A DNA stretch of 64,000 bases from Clavelina lepadiformis (lineage: Eukaryota; Chordata; Ascidiacea; Aplousobranchia; Clavelinidae), in assembly GCF_947623445.1 (NCBI RefSeq), contig NC_135244.1, positions 186,001 to 250,000 of the forward strand. The letters are read 5' to 3'. A program made the translations under genes and the position numbers. Numbering within the stretch: the stretch's first letter is position 1; each line of letters begins with the position of its first letter. The notes below the pieces were generated by a model, which was not told the origin of the DNA, searched no databases, and was given only the letters and a program-made list of their open reading frames with translations. Of the stretch, positions 1 to 12,485 are shown one piece after another.

Positions 1-306
1 ACTGCAACGTACAATAGGCAGCAATCTAGGATGTTTGTGTTAGACGTCAACGCATTTCAGTGTCAAGGTGATTCAAGAAAAGTTGGAACATTTGAAATTT
101 ACAAAAAACACAACTTTTTAGGCAAAGTTTAAGCAGAGAAGATGGAACTAAACTGGATGATCTGATCAACAAAGCTCCAGAATCTACATAACCTGTCACC
201 TCATCCAACATAATAATAATATTTTCTTTCGCAAGTAACTTCAAACAAAATGAAAAATATTAAACAAAAAATTCGAGGAAAATTACGATGTGGCCTGAAC
301 CCTCAC

Positions 307-472
307 CCTGCGCTGAAGCTGGACCATAACCAGGTCTCTGGGAAATTCTGTCTAACCTTCAAAATTTTGCTTCTCTCTGGGTTTGAACTGTCCGACTGTA
401 GCACGATGCCATTGCCACTGACCGCACTGTCCGCAATCTCCGCCCAGTTATCGTCAGAAACAAGATAATCAA
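307..472 (-). other. Alternative bait-region exon 16-II of TEP-1
   Basis: The 166-nt exon (1 mod 3) has an acceptor ...gtggttttcag and a donor gtgagg. It has the same phase 1 entry and phase 2 exit as 16-I. It encodes an acidic, Ser-rich variable segment (begins VDYLVSDDNWAE) followed by VRQNFPETWLWSSFSAG. No further copy is visible between here and position 1, but more could lie beyond the edge. Confidence 0.85.
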
Positions 473-3400
473 CTGAAAACCACCCAAAGTAAAAATCCAG
501 CGTCTGATACAAGTTTAAATCAGGGAACAGGGTGGTTTATATATTTCTAAAAAGTTTAAACTAGCACACCAGACCGAGGCACAATATACCGCACATCCCA
601 CAGCGAACAAACCCATGCCACACCCCCACAACGAACAAACCCATGCCACACCCCCACAACGAACAAACCCATGCCACACCCCCACCCTGTACCCTGCAAG
701 TGTCTCTCCCCATAGCCAGGTCTCAGGGAAATATTTCCTCGCACTGGACACGTGGGGCTCCGTGTTAGAGCTGGCTGCAATCTCAAGGCTTTTCATAAAT
801 TCATCCCCGGGGTTTACATTCTCGGCCACTCCCACATTCTTAAACATATATGCAGGATGCTCTGCACAAACACAACATGAATGCTTTCAACAGCCTCCAC
901 ACACGTCATTCTACCAAGGCAGGTTCGTCAAACTTTGCTCGCAGTAAAACCAACATCAGCAGATTATTCCATTAAGATGTTCATGGCAATGTATAAACTC
1001 ACCGTCACTGTCGGACTCAAAGAGCAGAGCGTCGGTGAGAACAATCATCCCGGCCTTCTGCAAAGAAAGACAAACAAACCTCAATGATGGCGATTCTATG
1101 CAGAGATGATGAGAATTTACCTTGAACACGTCATTTGCATCCTTTGCCCCTGATGGTATCGGGTAAAAGCAACCCCAGTTCCAACCATCGTCGTAATCAG
1201 GCGACGACACGGAATAATCGTTCAAGTCATTCGCCACCTTCCAACAAAATTAAGTTAAAGGAAACTTCAATACAAACGAAAGCAATTATGACCTCACCCT
1301 CTCTTTTGTGATGTCATTTCCTGATTTGAGGAGTAGAACGCTTTGGTCGATCGCTCTCAATCCGACGTAGGATCCTTGAGATGACGTTTGTACTCGGATG
1401 CTGACGTCATCGCCTGCATCGACGGTCATGGCCGAGCTGCTCATGGTGACCTGGTGGTGGAGATGAATTGTTTGAAAAATAGTTCGAAGAAAAAATTTGA
1501 AGAAACTGATCCACAGACCTGATTTTCTAGAGCAACGGAGACGGTGAGTTTTGTGAAATCTGCGACAATTTCGCCGTCGCTCCTCACATACGATGCAAGC
1601 ACTTGGACATTTGGGATCATTTCATGGGTTACATCGAGTTCATAGATATGGCTGTTTGATGCAACACCAGATGGCGCTGTGTAGCTTGTTTCCTTGTAAA
1701 TTTCACCGCGGGAAATCACCTGACAATAAGAGTAGAAATTTAAAAACTTTTGCGTTTTTAATTCTTGCAAATTTTATGCAAGTGTTTTACAAAAAACAAG
1801 TCACCAAAATTCTCATTGAAGAAATCTCCTCTGTGCTACGGATGTTGACCAGAACCACACTCCCTGGTGCGACTGTGCTTTCATCCGTGCTGATTTGAAG
1901 ATAGGTGTTGGAGGGGGATTGGGCACGATTGGCCGTCCACTCGTTACTGTACTTGTAGCCAGATATTGCTTGTGTGTAAGGCTGCCATGGAAGATGAAGC
2001 AACATCAGATTATGTGGAGGCCAATGACTGACTGTAGCAAAGACTCACCCTGACTGTTAATGTTTCAAACTCGTCGTTCTTTGCTTGCAGTGTTAAGGTA
2101 ACAATGCCATCTGGTGGCAAAGTAAAGTTAAGTTTTTCTTCACGAGATGGACTGTACCACGGAGATGGTTCAGTTGTGTCTTCTGGGAGTCTGTGCCCGC
2201 GCGGGTATCTGCATGACACGTAAAACATCCACCAATCAGAAATCAAGGATAATAGAAGGTTCATTAGGCAACAAACCTGTATACAAGCTCAACCTCAAGA
2301 GGGTTATTTCTCCGATCTTCCTCCGTCAAAACTTTCCCATCTTGTTCACCGACTTTTATCTGAGAGGATCAAACAGAGATATAAGAGAGAGAACCAAACA
2401 TTGCACAAATTGTTTTAATCAATTAATATTTTAAACAAGCAGCTCACATATGCCGTGTAGTTTAACCCTGGTTTGATGGTATCGGGCTTGTACAGGGCTT
2501 CCAACTTGATATTTGTTGATTTCACGTCAAATTCAACAGTTTCATTGAAAGTGGTCGATGTCAAGGTTTCTGTGACGACTCCGATGACAACAATCTTTTG
2601 TTCTATTTCTCCTCCCCACCCAAGATCATTCGTCACCTCGGACTGTGTGATGTGGACTTCCTCCGAGCCATCGAACGCCTGCAAAAGAAATCTTATATAA
2701 CGCATTGCTTCAGCAAGATAAGAACCATCAATCGCACCAACCTCAAACGACTTGAATATTGTGTTTGGTTGTGGCGCGGTCGATCCCAGCACAGAATGCA
2801 CTGGTGGGCCGAAGTAGTAATACGGATGTTGCAATCTTATCTGGAGGCGGCCAGTCCCTTTCACAGGCTTGCCGTAAGTGTACCTGCCACGCATATACAA
2901 TGAGCTTGTCAACATTTAATTTGCACTAAACAACCAACTCATTGTTTTACTGACGTAGCTTTCAACTTGACATTGAACCCATCTGAACCCGGGTAAATGT
3001 ATGATGGGACTTCAACTTCAACCTTGAACTTGGGAAGTTTGTAACTTTTCACTTCAACCGACAATGACTCTTTGTAATCCTGCATTATTTCATAACAAAT
3101 GTTCAAGTGAATAAAATCAATTCTTACAAATTCGATGAAAATATATTGGAAGAAGCGAACGTTTGCGAAGAAAGCGATTTTCCAATTTCCAACAACCGCG
3201 TCTTTGTTAAGCTCCAATTCCCCACCAGCAACACCGTGTGACAGAAAAACATCATCTTCGAGCAAGACGATGTTGTCGTTAGGATCTTGAACTTGGTACC
3301 TGACTTCCCCAGTCAAAGGTCGAAGGTCAGGTTTCAGACAAATTCCACGAAATTTAACTAAAATGGATAATTTTTTAGATATTTGACAAAAACAGAAGGT

Positions 3401-4382
3401 GCAGTGTGAATAGCGATAGCGAATCGCGAATGTGAATAGCGAATCTTTAGCGATTTCACTCATACTTGGCCATAAACTTGAAATATAACTTACTGGTTTG
3501 GCCAGGTTGGTAAATCGCTTTGTCTGTTTGTATATATATTGACAAAGCTTTGGAGGCAAATGAAAAATCACCGGTTGAATTAGAAAAAACTTCATCACCA
3601 GTCACAGGATCCACGGCCGTGAGATTCATTGAAAAGCTGGTGCTACCATCATAACCGATGGGAAGCTAAAATTTTGACTTGGATTTACTTTAAGTTTGTT
3701 TCTCAAAAAACATTATTCGGTATCAACTGTTTTTTAAAAGTTAATTAATTGAACAATATTTTTTCCGTGAAAACGAATTTTCAACTTACTGCTCCAAGCT
3801 GAATTCTGGAGCTTGTCCCTGCAAAAAATGACAGTTATGCTGAAAGAGAAGCATCTAAACACGGGGGTAGACATTTGGCCGACTAACCTAGGAGCTCTTA
3901 ATGACTAAAAATTTGTCAGCCATTAGCCAAAAATGTACATGTAGGAGAAAATTTGGAGTAAAATTAAAAAAGTAAAAATAAACGAGACTAACAAAAATAA
4001 ATTCACATATTTCGAAATTATTTATCAACGCACCACTCTCAATTCTGTCACTGGATTGAAGAGTGAAATGTCCATCAGAAGCTTGAAAAATTGTGCTCAG
4101 ATTAAGAGGATTACCAGCTCGTAAGATTGAAACAGTCAATGTTATATTGAAACCCGGTCGTACATATTTTGGTATGTAAACACTGTAGGTGCTGCAGCAA
4201 CAAATTTATGTGTTTAGTATTAATATTTTTTTCAAATCAAAAAATCTCAAAACTTTTTAGCGTTGTGTCATCATAATCATACTATTTACAGATAATGTAA
4301 GAATAAACTAGTTAACTCACTTTTCAGCAAGTGTTTGTGGAAATACAAAAGAAAAACAAAGCAATGATAACCACAACCACAT
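307..4382 (-). CDS. CD109/A2M/TEP-type thioester protein, 5' part (gene TEP-1), truncated by window edge
   Basis: The start ATG is at 4382 and opens a signal peptide (MWLWLSLLCFSF...). Exons, high to low: 4382-4321, 4191-4034, 3818-3790, 3665-3494, 3357-3161, 3079-2955, 2883-2742, 2678-2448, 2359-2277, 2208-2049, 1981-1805, 1719-1519, 1450-1298, 1237-1121, 1057-1003, then one of two alternative bait exons (861-693 or 472-307). All junctions are GT-AG and the frame stays open for about 740 codons. Family marks include DKAIYQPGQT, LKPDLRPLTGEV, YKPDTIKPGLNYTAY, LRAIDQSVLLLK and FPETWLW. Exons 4, 5, 6, 8, 9, 12, 13 and 15 have exactly the same lengths as in the plus-strand paralogue (172, 197, 125, 231, 83, 201, 153, 55), so the two arose by duplication. 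Proteins of this family are secreted or membrane-linked protease traps or opsonins. The thioester and C-terminal exons lie outside the window, so which subtype it is cannot be decided here. Confidence 0.93.
604..686. repeat. 28-bp tandem repeat, three copies
   Basis: Three near-identical 28-bp units start at 604, 632 and 660, each containing cgaacaaacccatgccacac. They lie in the TEP-1 intron just downstream (minus sense) of bait exon 16-I. Confidence 0.9.
693..861 (-). other. Alternative bait-region exon 16-I of TEP-1
   Basis: The 169-nt exon (1 mod 3) has an acceptor ...gtttgtgcag and a donor at gtacag. It enters in phase 1 from exon 15 and leaves in phase 2. It encodes about 48 variable residues and then ARKYFPETWLWGETLAG, the conserved post-bait motif of A2M/CD109/TEP proteins. 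A second exon with the same phases and motif follows at 472-307, so the two cannot both be used in frame. A three-copy tandem repeat starts within a few bases of the donor. Confidence 0.85.
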
Positions 4383-4497
4383 AATGTAGCAGCACTTTGC
4401 CTACTCTGAAAAACAACGCACGAAAAACTTTACAAATTTCACAAAAATTCAACAAGTTTAAAAACACTTGAAACAGTTCAGCAAGTCAGAGTATATA
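4383..4497 (-). promoter_or_regulatory. TEP-1 upstream region: splice acceptor and TATA-like box
   Basis: On the minus strand a TATATA element (4497-4490) lies about 110 bp before the ATG. A strong acceptor (tttttcag) sits 23 nt upstream of the ATG, at plus 4406-4407, with no obvious coding exon above it. It may end a 5' UTR intron or receive a trans-spliced leader; tunicates are known to use spliced leaders. Assignment is inference. Confidence 0.45.
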
Positions 4498-7400
4498 GGC
4501 ATGAATGATCCTTGAAAACACTTGTATTAACAGATCAAGTAAAAGGTCTACTTGTGTTCATTCTTGACAAACCTCCCAGGCTGCTAACATAACACGACAC
4601 CCTATTGCTCTTACTGCCATGTACATACTGATTCTATACATCATTTTTATAAATGTTTTCAGACCATGCCTATATCTGTAGTACATAATTTTAGCATAAA
4701 GTAAAGATGAGCCAAAATATTTCACTTGTCAAATTTCATCTGAAGTCAATGATGACAAGATGACTTTGCAAGTTCAAAATATTGTGATTGCAATTAGGCC
4801 TACAATCAGATATAGGCTGCAAAACCATGGTTAGCTAACTACCCAACTCAAGTAAAACTTATCCTTTTCTTAGGCCAAACAGATTTGTTCGATTTGACAA
4901 CATAAACCTCATCACAATTCTAAGGTCGTACCAGCACAACTGAGCAAATGACGCAGCTAATATTTAAATTACAACAAACATAAATGTCTGAAAGTCAAGA
5001 CGGGTCTAGCGCAGAAGTGTACAACCACAGAATGCTTAAATTGCATACTAGACCTAACTACTCAAAGTATGACGTCATCTGTTGGTGCACTTCTGCACAA
5101 GTCCCCAATATTGCATCCAGCATATAATACAGGATAACTTATCATAATGCGTAATCCACAGCCAAGTCTAACTAAAAACATCCAACACAAACAGCGTTGC
5201 CCCATTTGTGCTGACAGACTGTTTAGGTTAACCCAAACAAACCCTCTATCTGTCCATGCTGAGTTATGTTATTGATCCCCAACTCAAGCGGGTCCATGTA
5301 AAAAAAAACATACAAACAACTCATCACGTCTTTCTCTTTACTTAGAGCTCAAAGCTTTGTGACCAAACCATCCCGCTTCTATTACGTCACTTGATGGGAT
5401 TTGGGTGTTTGAGTGAAGCTTGCAAAATTTTGACAAATATTTTGACAAATCAGTACTGAGGTAATATATCATCGTAATTCCTTATGAAATTGAAATTGGC
5501 GTTTTTCTGATTTGAGATTGACAATAAGGCCCAAGCGGCCCTTTAATGCTAAACTTTTAAGGTAATTTCCACTTTTGTTCACCAAAAAGCAGTATGGAGT
5601 TCATTAGGACGATAAATTTTTATAGATTTGTTTCACTCAAGGCAATAGAACAAAATTTCTTAGTTTTGTTAAAAAAGCATCTAGAGCGGCTTTGGGCGAA
5701 TGCCACCGGCCGACCGCGTTGGTCCCCGCTGCTTCGCACCAAAACAAAATTAACGACGTAGCTTTAATTTTGCCCAAATCAAAGTGATATTTTTCAATTT
5801 GTTCTCGAAAGAAAATGTTTTGGTGAAAATTACGAAGCAAATCTTTGATGGAGCCTGATTTGCAAAGTGTTGATGCTGTGTTTGGTTAACGCTGTCCTTA
5901 TTGTCACTGCTACAAAAAGTTATTCAAAATCGACAATGAATCCCCACTCACCAGTTCTTGTATTGGACCCCGCACTTGCTAAGGCCGCTCCTGAAAGCAT
6001 CCATAGGAAACTTTACAGGCCTATTTCCAAAAAATAATAAGTTCATAGTTTTGCACCAAGTCAAAGTTGTCAAACTTAGAACTGAGTTCATTTGCTTGTA
6101 CGCAATCGTTGAACTGTTGCGTTGGTTTTAAGAACGACGTTTGTTTACAAAATTAAATGACTGTTTTTAAATTTTGAAAGTTAGCAGTGAAATGCAATTC
6201 CGTTGTTGACTTATCTACATGTGGAAAATTCAGTCTTTGTTCGATTAAAATTGTTTAAAACAAGTATAACAGCCTTGATTTGTGTCAAAACTTAATGAAC
6301 AACTGACCAATTACGAGATGGGTCTAGCTCGAAACTTTTTATAAAAGAATGAGTAATCTAGGCAAAATTGAAAAGATTTCTTCGGTCGACATCGAGGAAG
6401 TTTTCATCGGATCGAAGAAGACACGAAATAAATCAAAGATCGGTTTGTTTAGTTCAGTCAATACACTAATTTTGTCGTTATAGAAACAACAACGCACACA
6501 TTATACGGTCACAAAGCGTCAACCTCCAAAATCTAAACCTCGTCAATAATCACCTCATCTGCGTCATGCTCTCTGACCTACAGCATATTTCCGGTCTTTG
6601 TGACGTAAATAATGGCAAAGATTGTTCCATTCCAACGCTTTAACAAAACCTTTTATTACGTGCCATACGTCAGCGTTTTAAAATAAAGAGCATGCCTAGA
6701 TGGCATGCCTGACGTCATAATGCGACATGAGCTGCGCAAATCTATGAAAGAAATTTTGCAGAAACATGTTGCGCGCGCGTTTTATATTGCTGCGACGTTT
6801 CTTTGCGAAAAAATGGACAATTCCGAACTAATCAAAAAACATTACGTCACAAAGAAGAACAAGAACGGGTTTCAATCAGGTTAGTTGCAAAAGATATTGA
6901 TCGATGACGTACGCCTATTCTGGATTGCGCTGATGGGAGGGGGGGGGGGGGGTTAAAAAAAATCATCTGAAAAGCGATAAAAAACAAAAAGAAATAAAAA
7001 CGTAATTAGGCCGGTGGCCCAAAGTTGAGCTGGTGAGGGGAAAATGACACAATAACCCCCAAATACGTCAGTGGCCGGGCCCGTAATCGCAATTTACAGG
7101 TCGCAAATTACTTAGATGCAAACCAACATGCATTGAATGTATTCACATTAATGTAACGACAATAGGCGCGTATTCAGGCAGCAATAAGGCAAATCGTTTA
7201 TAAACAGTTTTTCTTCAATAAAACATATTTCTAATCAAATTCGCGTCATTTAGAAGTCGTGGAATGTGGTCATTTTCACTTTTCCGCCCGGTCCTAAAAG
7301 TTCGAAGAATCGGCCTCGGGCCAGCAAAGTTCTATGGAAGCGACTTCGAAGATTTTTGAGGAACGAGAATTCGACAAAAATTCTTTGTACTTCTATGACA

Positions 7401-8467
7401 TCATCGCCTCCGCATATCCGGGCTTTCCCCTGCCTTGGGCACGGCGCCCTTCCTCAATCGGGGCGAAAACAAGGAATGAATGCTGTCGGCTGAATATTCA
7501 AGATCGCAAACACAAAAACCTCAACCTGTCCACGCACTCACTCCACATAGTTGCCTCTTATACCGCTTATATATATATATACTGTATACTTATACCGTCG
7601 CTCAATTCTCGGCCGACTCGGCGCATCTCATGAAGCTCATGCTGGAGTGGAGGGATCACAAATTGGTTGAACCCAGACTGCCAACCTAAGCTGATCTTGT
7701 TTTTATTTCATATATTTAGTTACACTACAGGCTAATTGTGGAAACGAACACTTTCCAAGCTAACTGCGTCTGCTTTTGGTCTATTGTTGCATCACAATAA
7801 ACCGTGTTTTCTTCGTCATCAACGAAGTAAAGTTCTCATTTTGAATTAAAACTTCCAACGCCAACTTATTTGTCAACTGCTCGAAGACTTCCGCGGTTCA
7901 CTGTCACCTTGGCAACAGCTTATGACGTTTGATTGAGTTGAATCTTGCAATCCACGTCAATTTATGATACAACACTTTGTTATGACGTCATAAACATAAT
8001 GATTCGTCCATCGTTTATGACAGAATATGAAATACAAAGTTTTCTCTGAATAAGTTGGTGCCAGTTCTAGAAAAATCGCTGAGCCGAACAAACACATTTC
8101 CGCTTCTGCAGAAGGTCGAACTCTGAAACGCGACCTACATTTGTGCCACGTCATATGCCTGTACGCACCGGAAGTTGTTCTCCACGCTCCACTGCGCACC
8201 GATGACGACTTGAGCTCGAACTGCACAGACTGGCTGAAAACAAGATTCTGCAAAACCTTCGATAAAATGAACTCCTCAGGTTGGAAGTTGCAGCAATGGG
8301 CAGTCGTTACAAGATCTACTTCTATTTTGTATAAAAAACATTGTGACGTAACAAAGTGAAGAAAAACACATTTTACTAACATTTCAAACAAACAGTTAAA
8401 AATACCTAATTGTGACGTCAAAATATACCAAAAATCTCGAGCAAAATGTTATAATGTTTCTATGCGA
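4498..8467. other. Intergenic region between TEP-1 5' end and LRRC45 3' end
   Basis: I found no convincing gene. The region holds a small hairpin repeat (5011-5096), a 14-G run (6939-6952) and scattered TGACGT words. There is one exon-like start: ATG 6813 opening MDNSELIKKHYVT and ending at a possible donor (gttagt, near 6880). A downstream stretch at about 7255-7490 continues an open frame only after an internal TAA, so a gene or decayed gene there is possible but unproven. Confidence 0.5.
5011..5096. repeat. Short inverted-repeat element (MITE-like hairpin)
   Basis: The left end gcagaagtgtacaacc and the right end (reverse complement gcagaagtgcaccaac) form an imperfect 16-bp inverted repeat about 86 bp overall. 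A related end, gcagaagtacacaacc, occurs at about 11290, suggesting a dispersed family. No clear target duplication was seen. Confidence 0.4.
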
Positions 8468-11026
8468 TCACACGCGGCTTGGTGATGTTGATCTGTGGGT
8501 GGACTGCACGTAAGTGAGGACCGCGCTCTGCAGCTCCCTGGCCCGCCTCATTTCCTCATCCCGTGCCCTCTCCGCGTCCGCCTCGCATCTGCGGAGATTC
8601 TCCGTGATCCGCTCAATTGTGCGATCCCTCTCCTGAACCACATCCCGATGCGCAGAACTCTCTTCCGCAAATTTCCGCTCAATCTCCGTCAATTTACCGC
8701 GTAATGACGTCACTTCTGCGTTGTCTTCCTCGAGTTGAATTATTCTAAAAAGTGAAGTGATGAGATAAAGGTCCAAGAGCATTTATCTTCTTCCAAGGAT
8801 GTTGTGGCTTACCTTTTCTTCAGGTCGCTGCGAACTCTGCTCAGTTCTGCCTCATGTTCCGAATCCTTCGACGCAAGTTGTCGCTTCACGCCATCTAGTG
8901 TACGACGCAATCCTTCCATCTCGATGTTCAACGAAGAACGGGAGGATTCTGCTGCGGCTAAGTCCGAAGACATCGTTGAGATGTTCTTTTGGATTTCAGA
9001 TTTCTCGCTGATCAAACTTTTAATCTTCTCCTGCAGTTGATTGACATGGACCTACATATGAGGATGGTGAGGTTGGGTTGGAGCAAGAAAAAGATAAGAT
9101 CATACATTTTCCTCTTCCTTAAGTTTCCTCCGAAGCTCCCTGATCTCATCGTCGTGGATCAACCTCTCCTGCGCCATGCTCCTATTTACTTCTGCGATCT
9201 CCGATGCGAACGCCTCTCGAGATAATCTCATCTTCTCCACACGGTCTTCCGCTGCCTTCTTCGCATCTTCCATTTCAAGTCGAAGACGTTCCACATCGCG
9301 CATCCGGACTTCTTCGAGATCTCTCGCTTCCATCTGCATCCGGTGACGATCTGATGCTAGCCTCTCATCAGCAGTGCTCAGAGCAACGCTGCACGAAGAG
9401 ATTTTAGAAAAGCACGAGAAATATTTGATGAGGAAGAGCATACCGATGGTCTGATTTAAGCTGGGCAACGTTCTCCTTTAGAAGAAGAATCTGGTCTTGC
9501 TGGTTCTTGCATCTTCTCTCCAGGTCAGAAACAGTCGCGGCTGCCTCATGGAGTTTCTCAAGATTTTCTTCAAGCTCTTTGGATAGTTTGGCCTGAGGGA
9601 ATATTTTTTTAAAGTAGAATATTGAATGAATATCAAGGAAGTGGAATCAACCTCCTGCTTGCTCCTCTCTTCCCGCTCTCGCTTCATCTGGCTCTCATAG
9701 TTCTTCGCAAGATCAAGATTTTCGTTTCGTGACAATTCCAATAACGCCACTTGCTCTTTTGCTTTCTGCTCACTCAAGGTCAACGATGCCTCGCTCATAT
9801 CCAGCTTTGCTCTGTGAGAAAAAGTTGCAACTATGCACAAATCAGCAACACCACACTGGATGCAAGATCATCCGTGGCTTATCACCTGAGAGCATTCAAG
9901 GCTGCTTTCCGCTCTTCCAAGGCGACCTGAAGCTGACCAATTTTAACTGAACTGCTTTTGTTTGTTGTATCAAGTTGAGATTTAGCAAGTTCAAGGTCAT
10001 CCATGAAACTAATCATTTGCTTCTTCTTCTCTGTCTTCAGAAATTCTATTTCACTGGAAACAAAAAATATTTGAAAATCTCATCCAAGCGAAGACAGTGC
10101 ACAGGCCATTATTACATCACAATACTTGGTCAGTGTTGTTGTCTTGTGATGTTGTTCCATTGTCATATGAGCTCGGTCTTCATTGTGCAAAGCCGATGCT
10201 TCAATCGATGCGAGAACATCTCTTGGTATGTTGTTGCCAGCAACATCAATCTATTACAAAGAAATCAGAGCAGCATGAAAATATCCAAAGGTAGGTCTTG
10301 GCAAGAATGCATTAAAAGTTGAACGCAAATTAACACCTTGACCACTCCCTCATTTTGCTGCAGAGCTTCTGACAAGCTTCGTCCCCCGACCAATCCAACG
10401 TTATTCCACCTCAGGTCAAGGGTCATCAACGTAGCATTGCTGCGTAGTGCAAGTGATAGTTCTTGCGCTCCTGTGTGATCAATCTGATTATTTCGAAGGT
10501 CAAGGTGCTTGAGTGTAACGTTTGAAGCAACTCCTTCGCAAAATGCAGTGAAAGCCGATTCCCAGACACCAAGCGAATTCCACTCAAGCAACAGGGTTTG
10601 CAAGCTGTGATTTTCCTTTGATAAAAATTGATTTACAGCCAGATCAGCCACAATTCATAATCCATTGATATCTTAAAAATCTACCTTTAAATATCTTCCA
10701 AGTGCTATTGCTGCGGTCTGTCGCAGGTTATTCCCCCGAAGGTCGAGAATCTTGACAACAGTGTTTTTTGACAAACCATTTAGAATGAGCTTGGCCCCTT
10801 CCTCACTTAACATGCAGTCGGACAAAACCACGGACGTGAACGCCAGATCATGGGCCAGCACTTTGCCCAGCACCGCGCATGACGCTAGAGTCAGAGTATT
10901 GTTTGACAAATCCAAAAATCCTGCGTTCTCGGCAGAAATCTCTTGAATTCTCTGAAGTATGCCCTCTTGTGGATCCACTCCATGCTCTTTGCACAATCGA
11001 AGAAAAAGGGTTCGAAATTCATCCAT
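8468..11026 (-). CDS. LRRC45: Leucine-rich repeat-containing protein 45 (centrosome linker component)
   Basis: Exons: 11026-10685, 10615-10337, 10250-10126, 10053-9886, 9811-9652, 9592-9444, 9388-9106, 9051-8813, 8744-8468. They sum to 2022 nt, giving 673 residues, which matches the vertebrate protein (about 670). The N-terminal third has LRRs of the ribonuclease-inhibitor type ([70 protein letters not shown]). The rest is a long coiled coil rich in E, K, R and L (e.g. [12 protein letters not shown]). The C terminus, [20 protein letters not shown], closely resembles that of LRRC45. In vertebrates the protein links centrioles through rootletin/C-Nap1 and helps ciliogenesis. The gene lies on the minus strand between the two TEP genes and looks intact. 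No TATA box is evident. Confidence 0.95.
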
Positions 11027-11287
11027 TTTATAGAAATCACATGATGCTACAAAGATCCTGTAAAAATAAATAAATCTTTAATTTAAATAATTCTTAACAT
11101 AAAGGACATGGCTTAATCTCCAAGAAAGGACATACAAATAAAACTAACATACAAATTGATGAGTCCCTAATTTTCAAAGGTGGAAATAAAACAAGGTTTG
11201 GAAAGATACTTGGGCAAAATAAAATTGTTATTAACATTGTATCATTGAAATATTCATTTCTAACGAGGCATAAAGAAAAATGGTGTA

Positions 11288-11590
11288 GTGCAGAAGTACA
11301 CAACCAAATGATGTCACGATTGGGGAGTAGTTGGGGTATAGTATACAAAGGCATCTCCCAATAGAAAAAAATATTTTCTAAAAAGCACCAATTTACTTTT
11401 TGAGAAGACAAAAGTTCGACGAGAAATCGTGCGTGCAATAACACAACTTTTGCGTGCAAGCTTCACTCCTTAGTTTAACCTTATTTATTATAATTTAGCG
11501 TTCAAACAAACGGTTTTTCTTTATTTATTTATTACAAGTCGGCGAGAAGACAAAATTTTGGCGGCACGTTGATGAATGTCGTGCGTCCAG
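11288..11590. repeat. Diverged interspersed repeat, copy 1
   Basis: Segments such as aaatcgtgcgtgcaa, ggcgttcaaac-like text, tttctttatttatttatta and ttgatgaatgtcgtgcgt recur in the same order at about 63390-63690. The match is patchy with indels, as expected for an old dispersed element. Family not recognised. Confidence 0.5.
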
Positions 11591-12191
11591 GGTTGTGAGT
11601 ATTTTGTAACTAGGCCTATGACGTTTAAAACTTTTCAATTGGTTAACCAGTTGACTGTCTTATTAATTTAGCCTATATACCGGCATCGGCATATAGCCTA
11701 GGCCCTAGGCTATGTGGGAGTTTATGCTGACATAAGCCTACGTCACATCTTTAAAAAATTCAAATGCATGGCAGTCATATGAAACACATGGTCGCCGTAT
11801 CTGCCCAGGCTCTCACGTCTCATCATTCATAAAAGTATTTTCAAATCATTTGCAAAAATTGACGGTTTCTGTGATGTTTGTTGATTTAAACAACCAATCC
11901 TATCTTTCACCAATCGAGCGGAACGATTATAAGATGTTTATGAGGTTCCTCTTAGGATATTGCAGGATCAGGAAAAACTGTGCTCAAAGAAGAAATAAAA
12001 AATGATAAAAGAAAACTTCTTAAGAAATTAAAGCTATTATAACGTAAAAAAAACTTTAAAATTTAAAGAAAAAAATTCCAGGCTTAATTTAGAGTTTGAC
12101 TGCTTGTCAGCTCATAACGTTATGATACCAACATGGTGTCAGAACCGCTACTTCCGATTTCAAAAGAAACTTTAAACGGTTTATTTCCGGT

Positions 12192-12485
12192 TTAGGTTTT
12201 ACACAACTTCATTTTATCGACTCTACTCCCGTTCGAGTTTGCATAGGTTGCATGCGAATAAATGCTCCATTCCGATTTTGGTTCAGCAAACTTGCAAACA
12301 TAGGCTATGATTTCCGCCGGGTTCGAATCCCAGCTAATTGCTGTCATTACAATCTCTTTAGCTGCATTGTCCAAGTTGCACGAATTGGAGTTCAGAAATT
12401 TATTAGAAGTGAATATTTCTTGGTTTAGTATATTTTTCAAAATGTTTTTCATAACGGTACTCGACTTTTGCTGGGGATCTGCCAA
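12192..12485 (-). CDS. Small intronless ORF, 97 aa, possible dynein-light-chain-like
   Basis: The ORF starts MADPQQKSSTVMKNIL and ends KMKLCKT. An AATAAA lies within about 15 nt of the stop codon (minus sense), which supports a short transcript. The stretch from NLDNAAKEI through SEW has a weak, by-eye resemblance in pattern to dynein light chain LC8 (helix, AAY-like motif, then an aromatic strand). I would not assign a function on that. It could also be a retroposed fragment or chance. Confidence 0.3.
   Translation of the reverse strand: MADPQQKSSTVMKNILKNILNQEIFTSNKFLNSNSCNLDNAAKEIVMTAISWDSNPAEIIAYVCKFAEPKSEWSIYSHATYANSNGSRVDKMKLCKT

Noticed and set aside
12318..12340. tRNA T-arm-like text (gggttcgaatccc)
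   Set aside because: No A box, acceptor stem or anticodon arm can be fitted upstream; it lies antisense in the 97-codon ORF.
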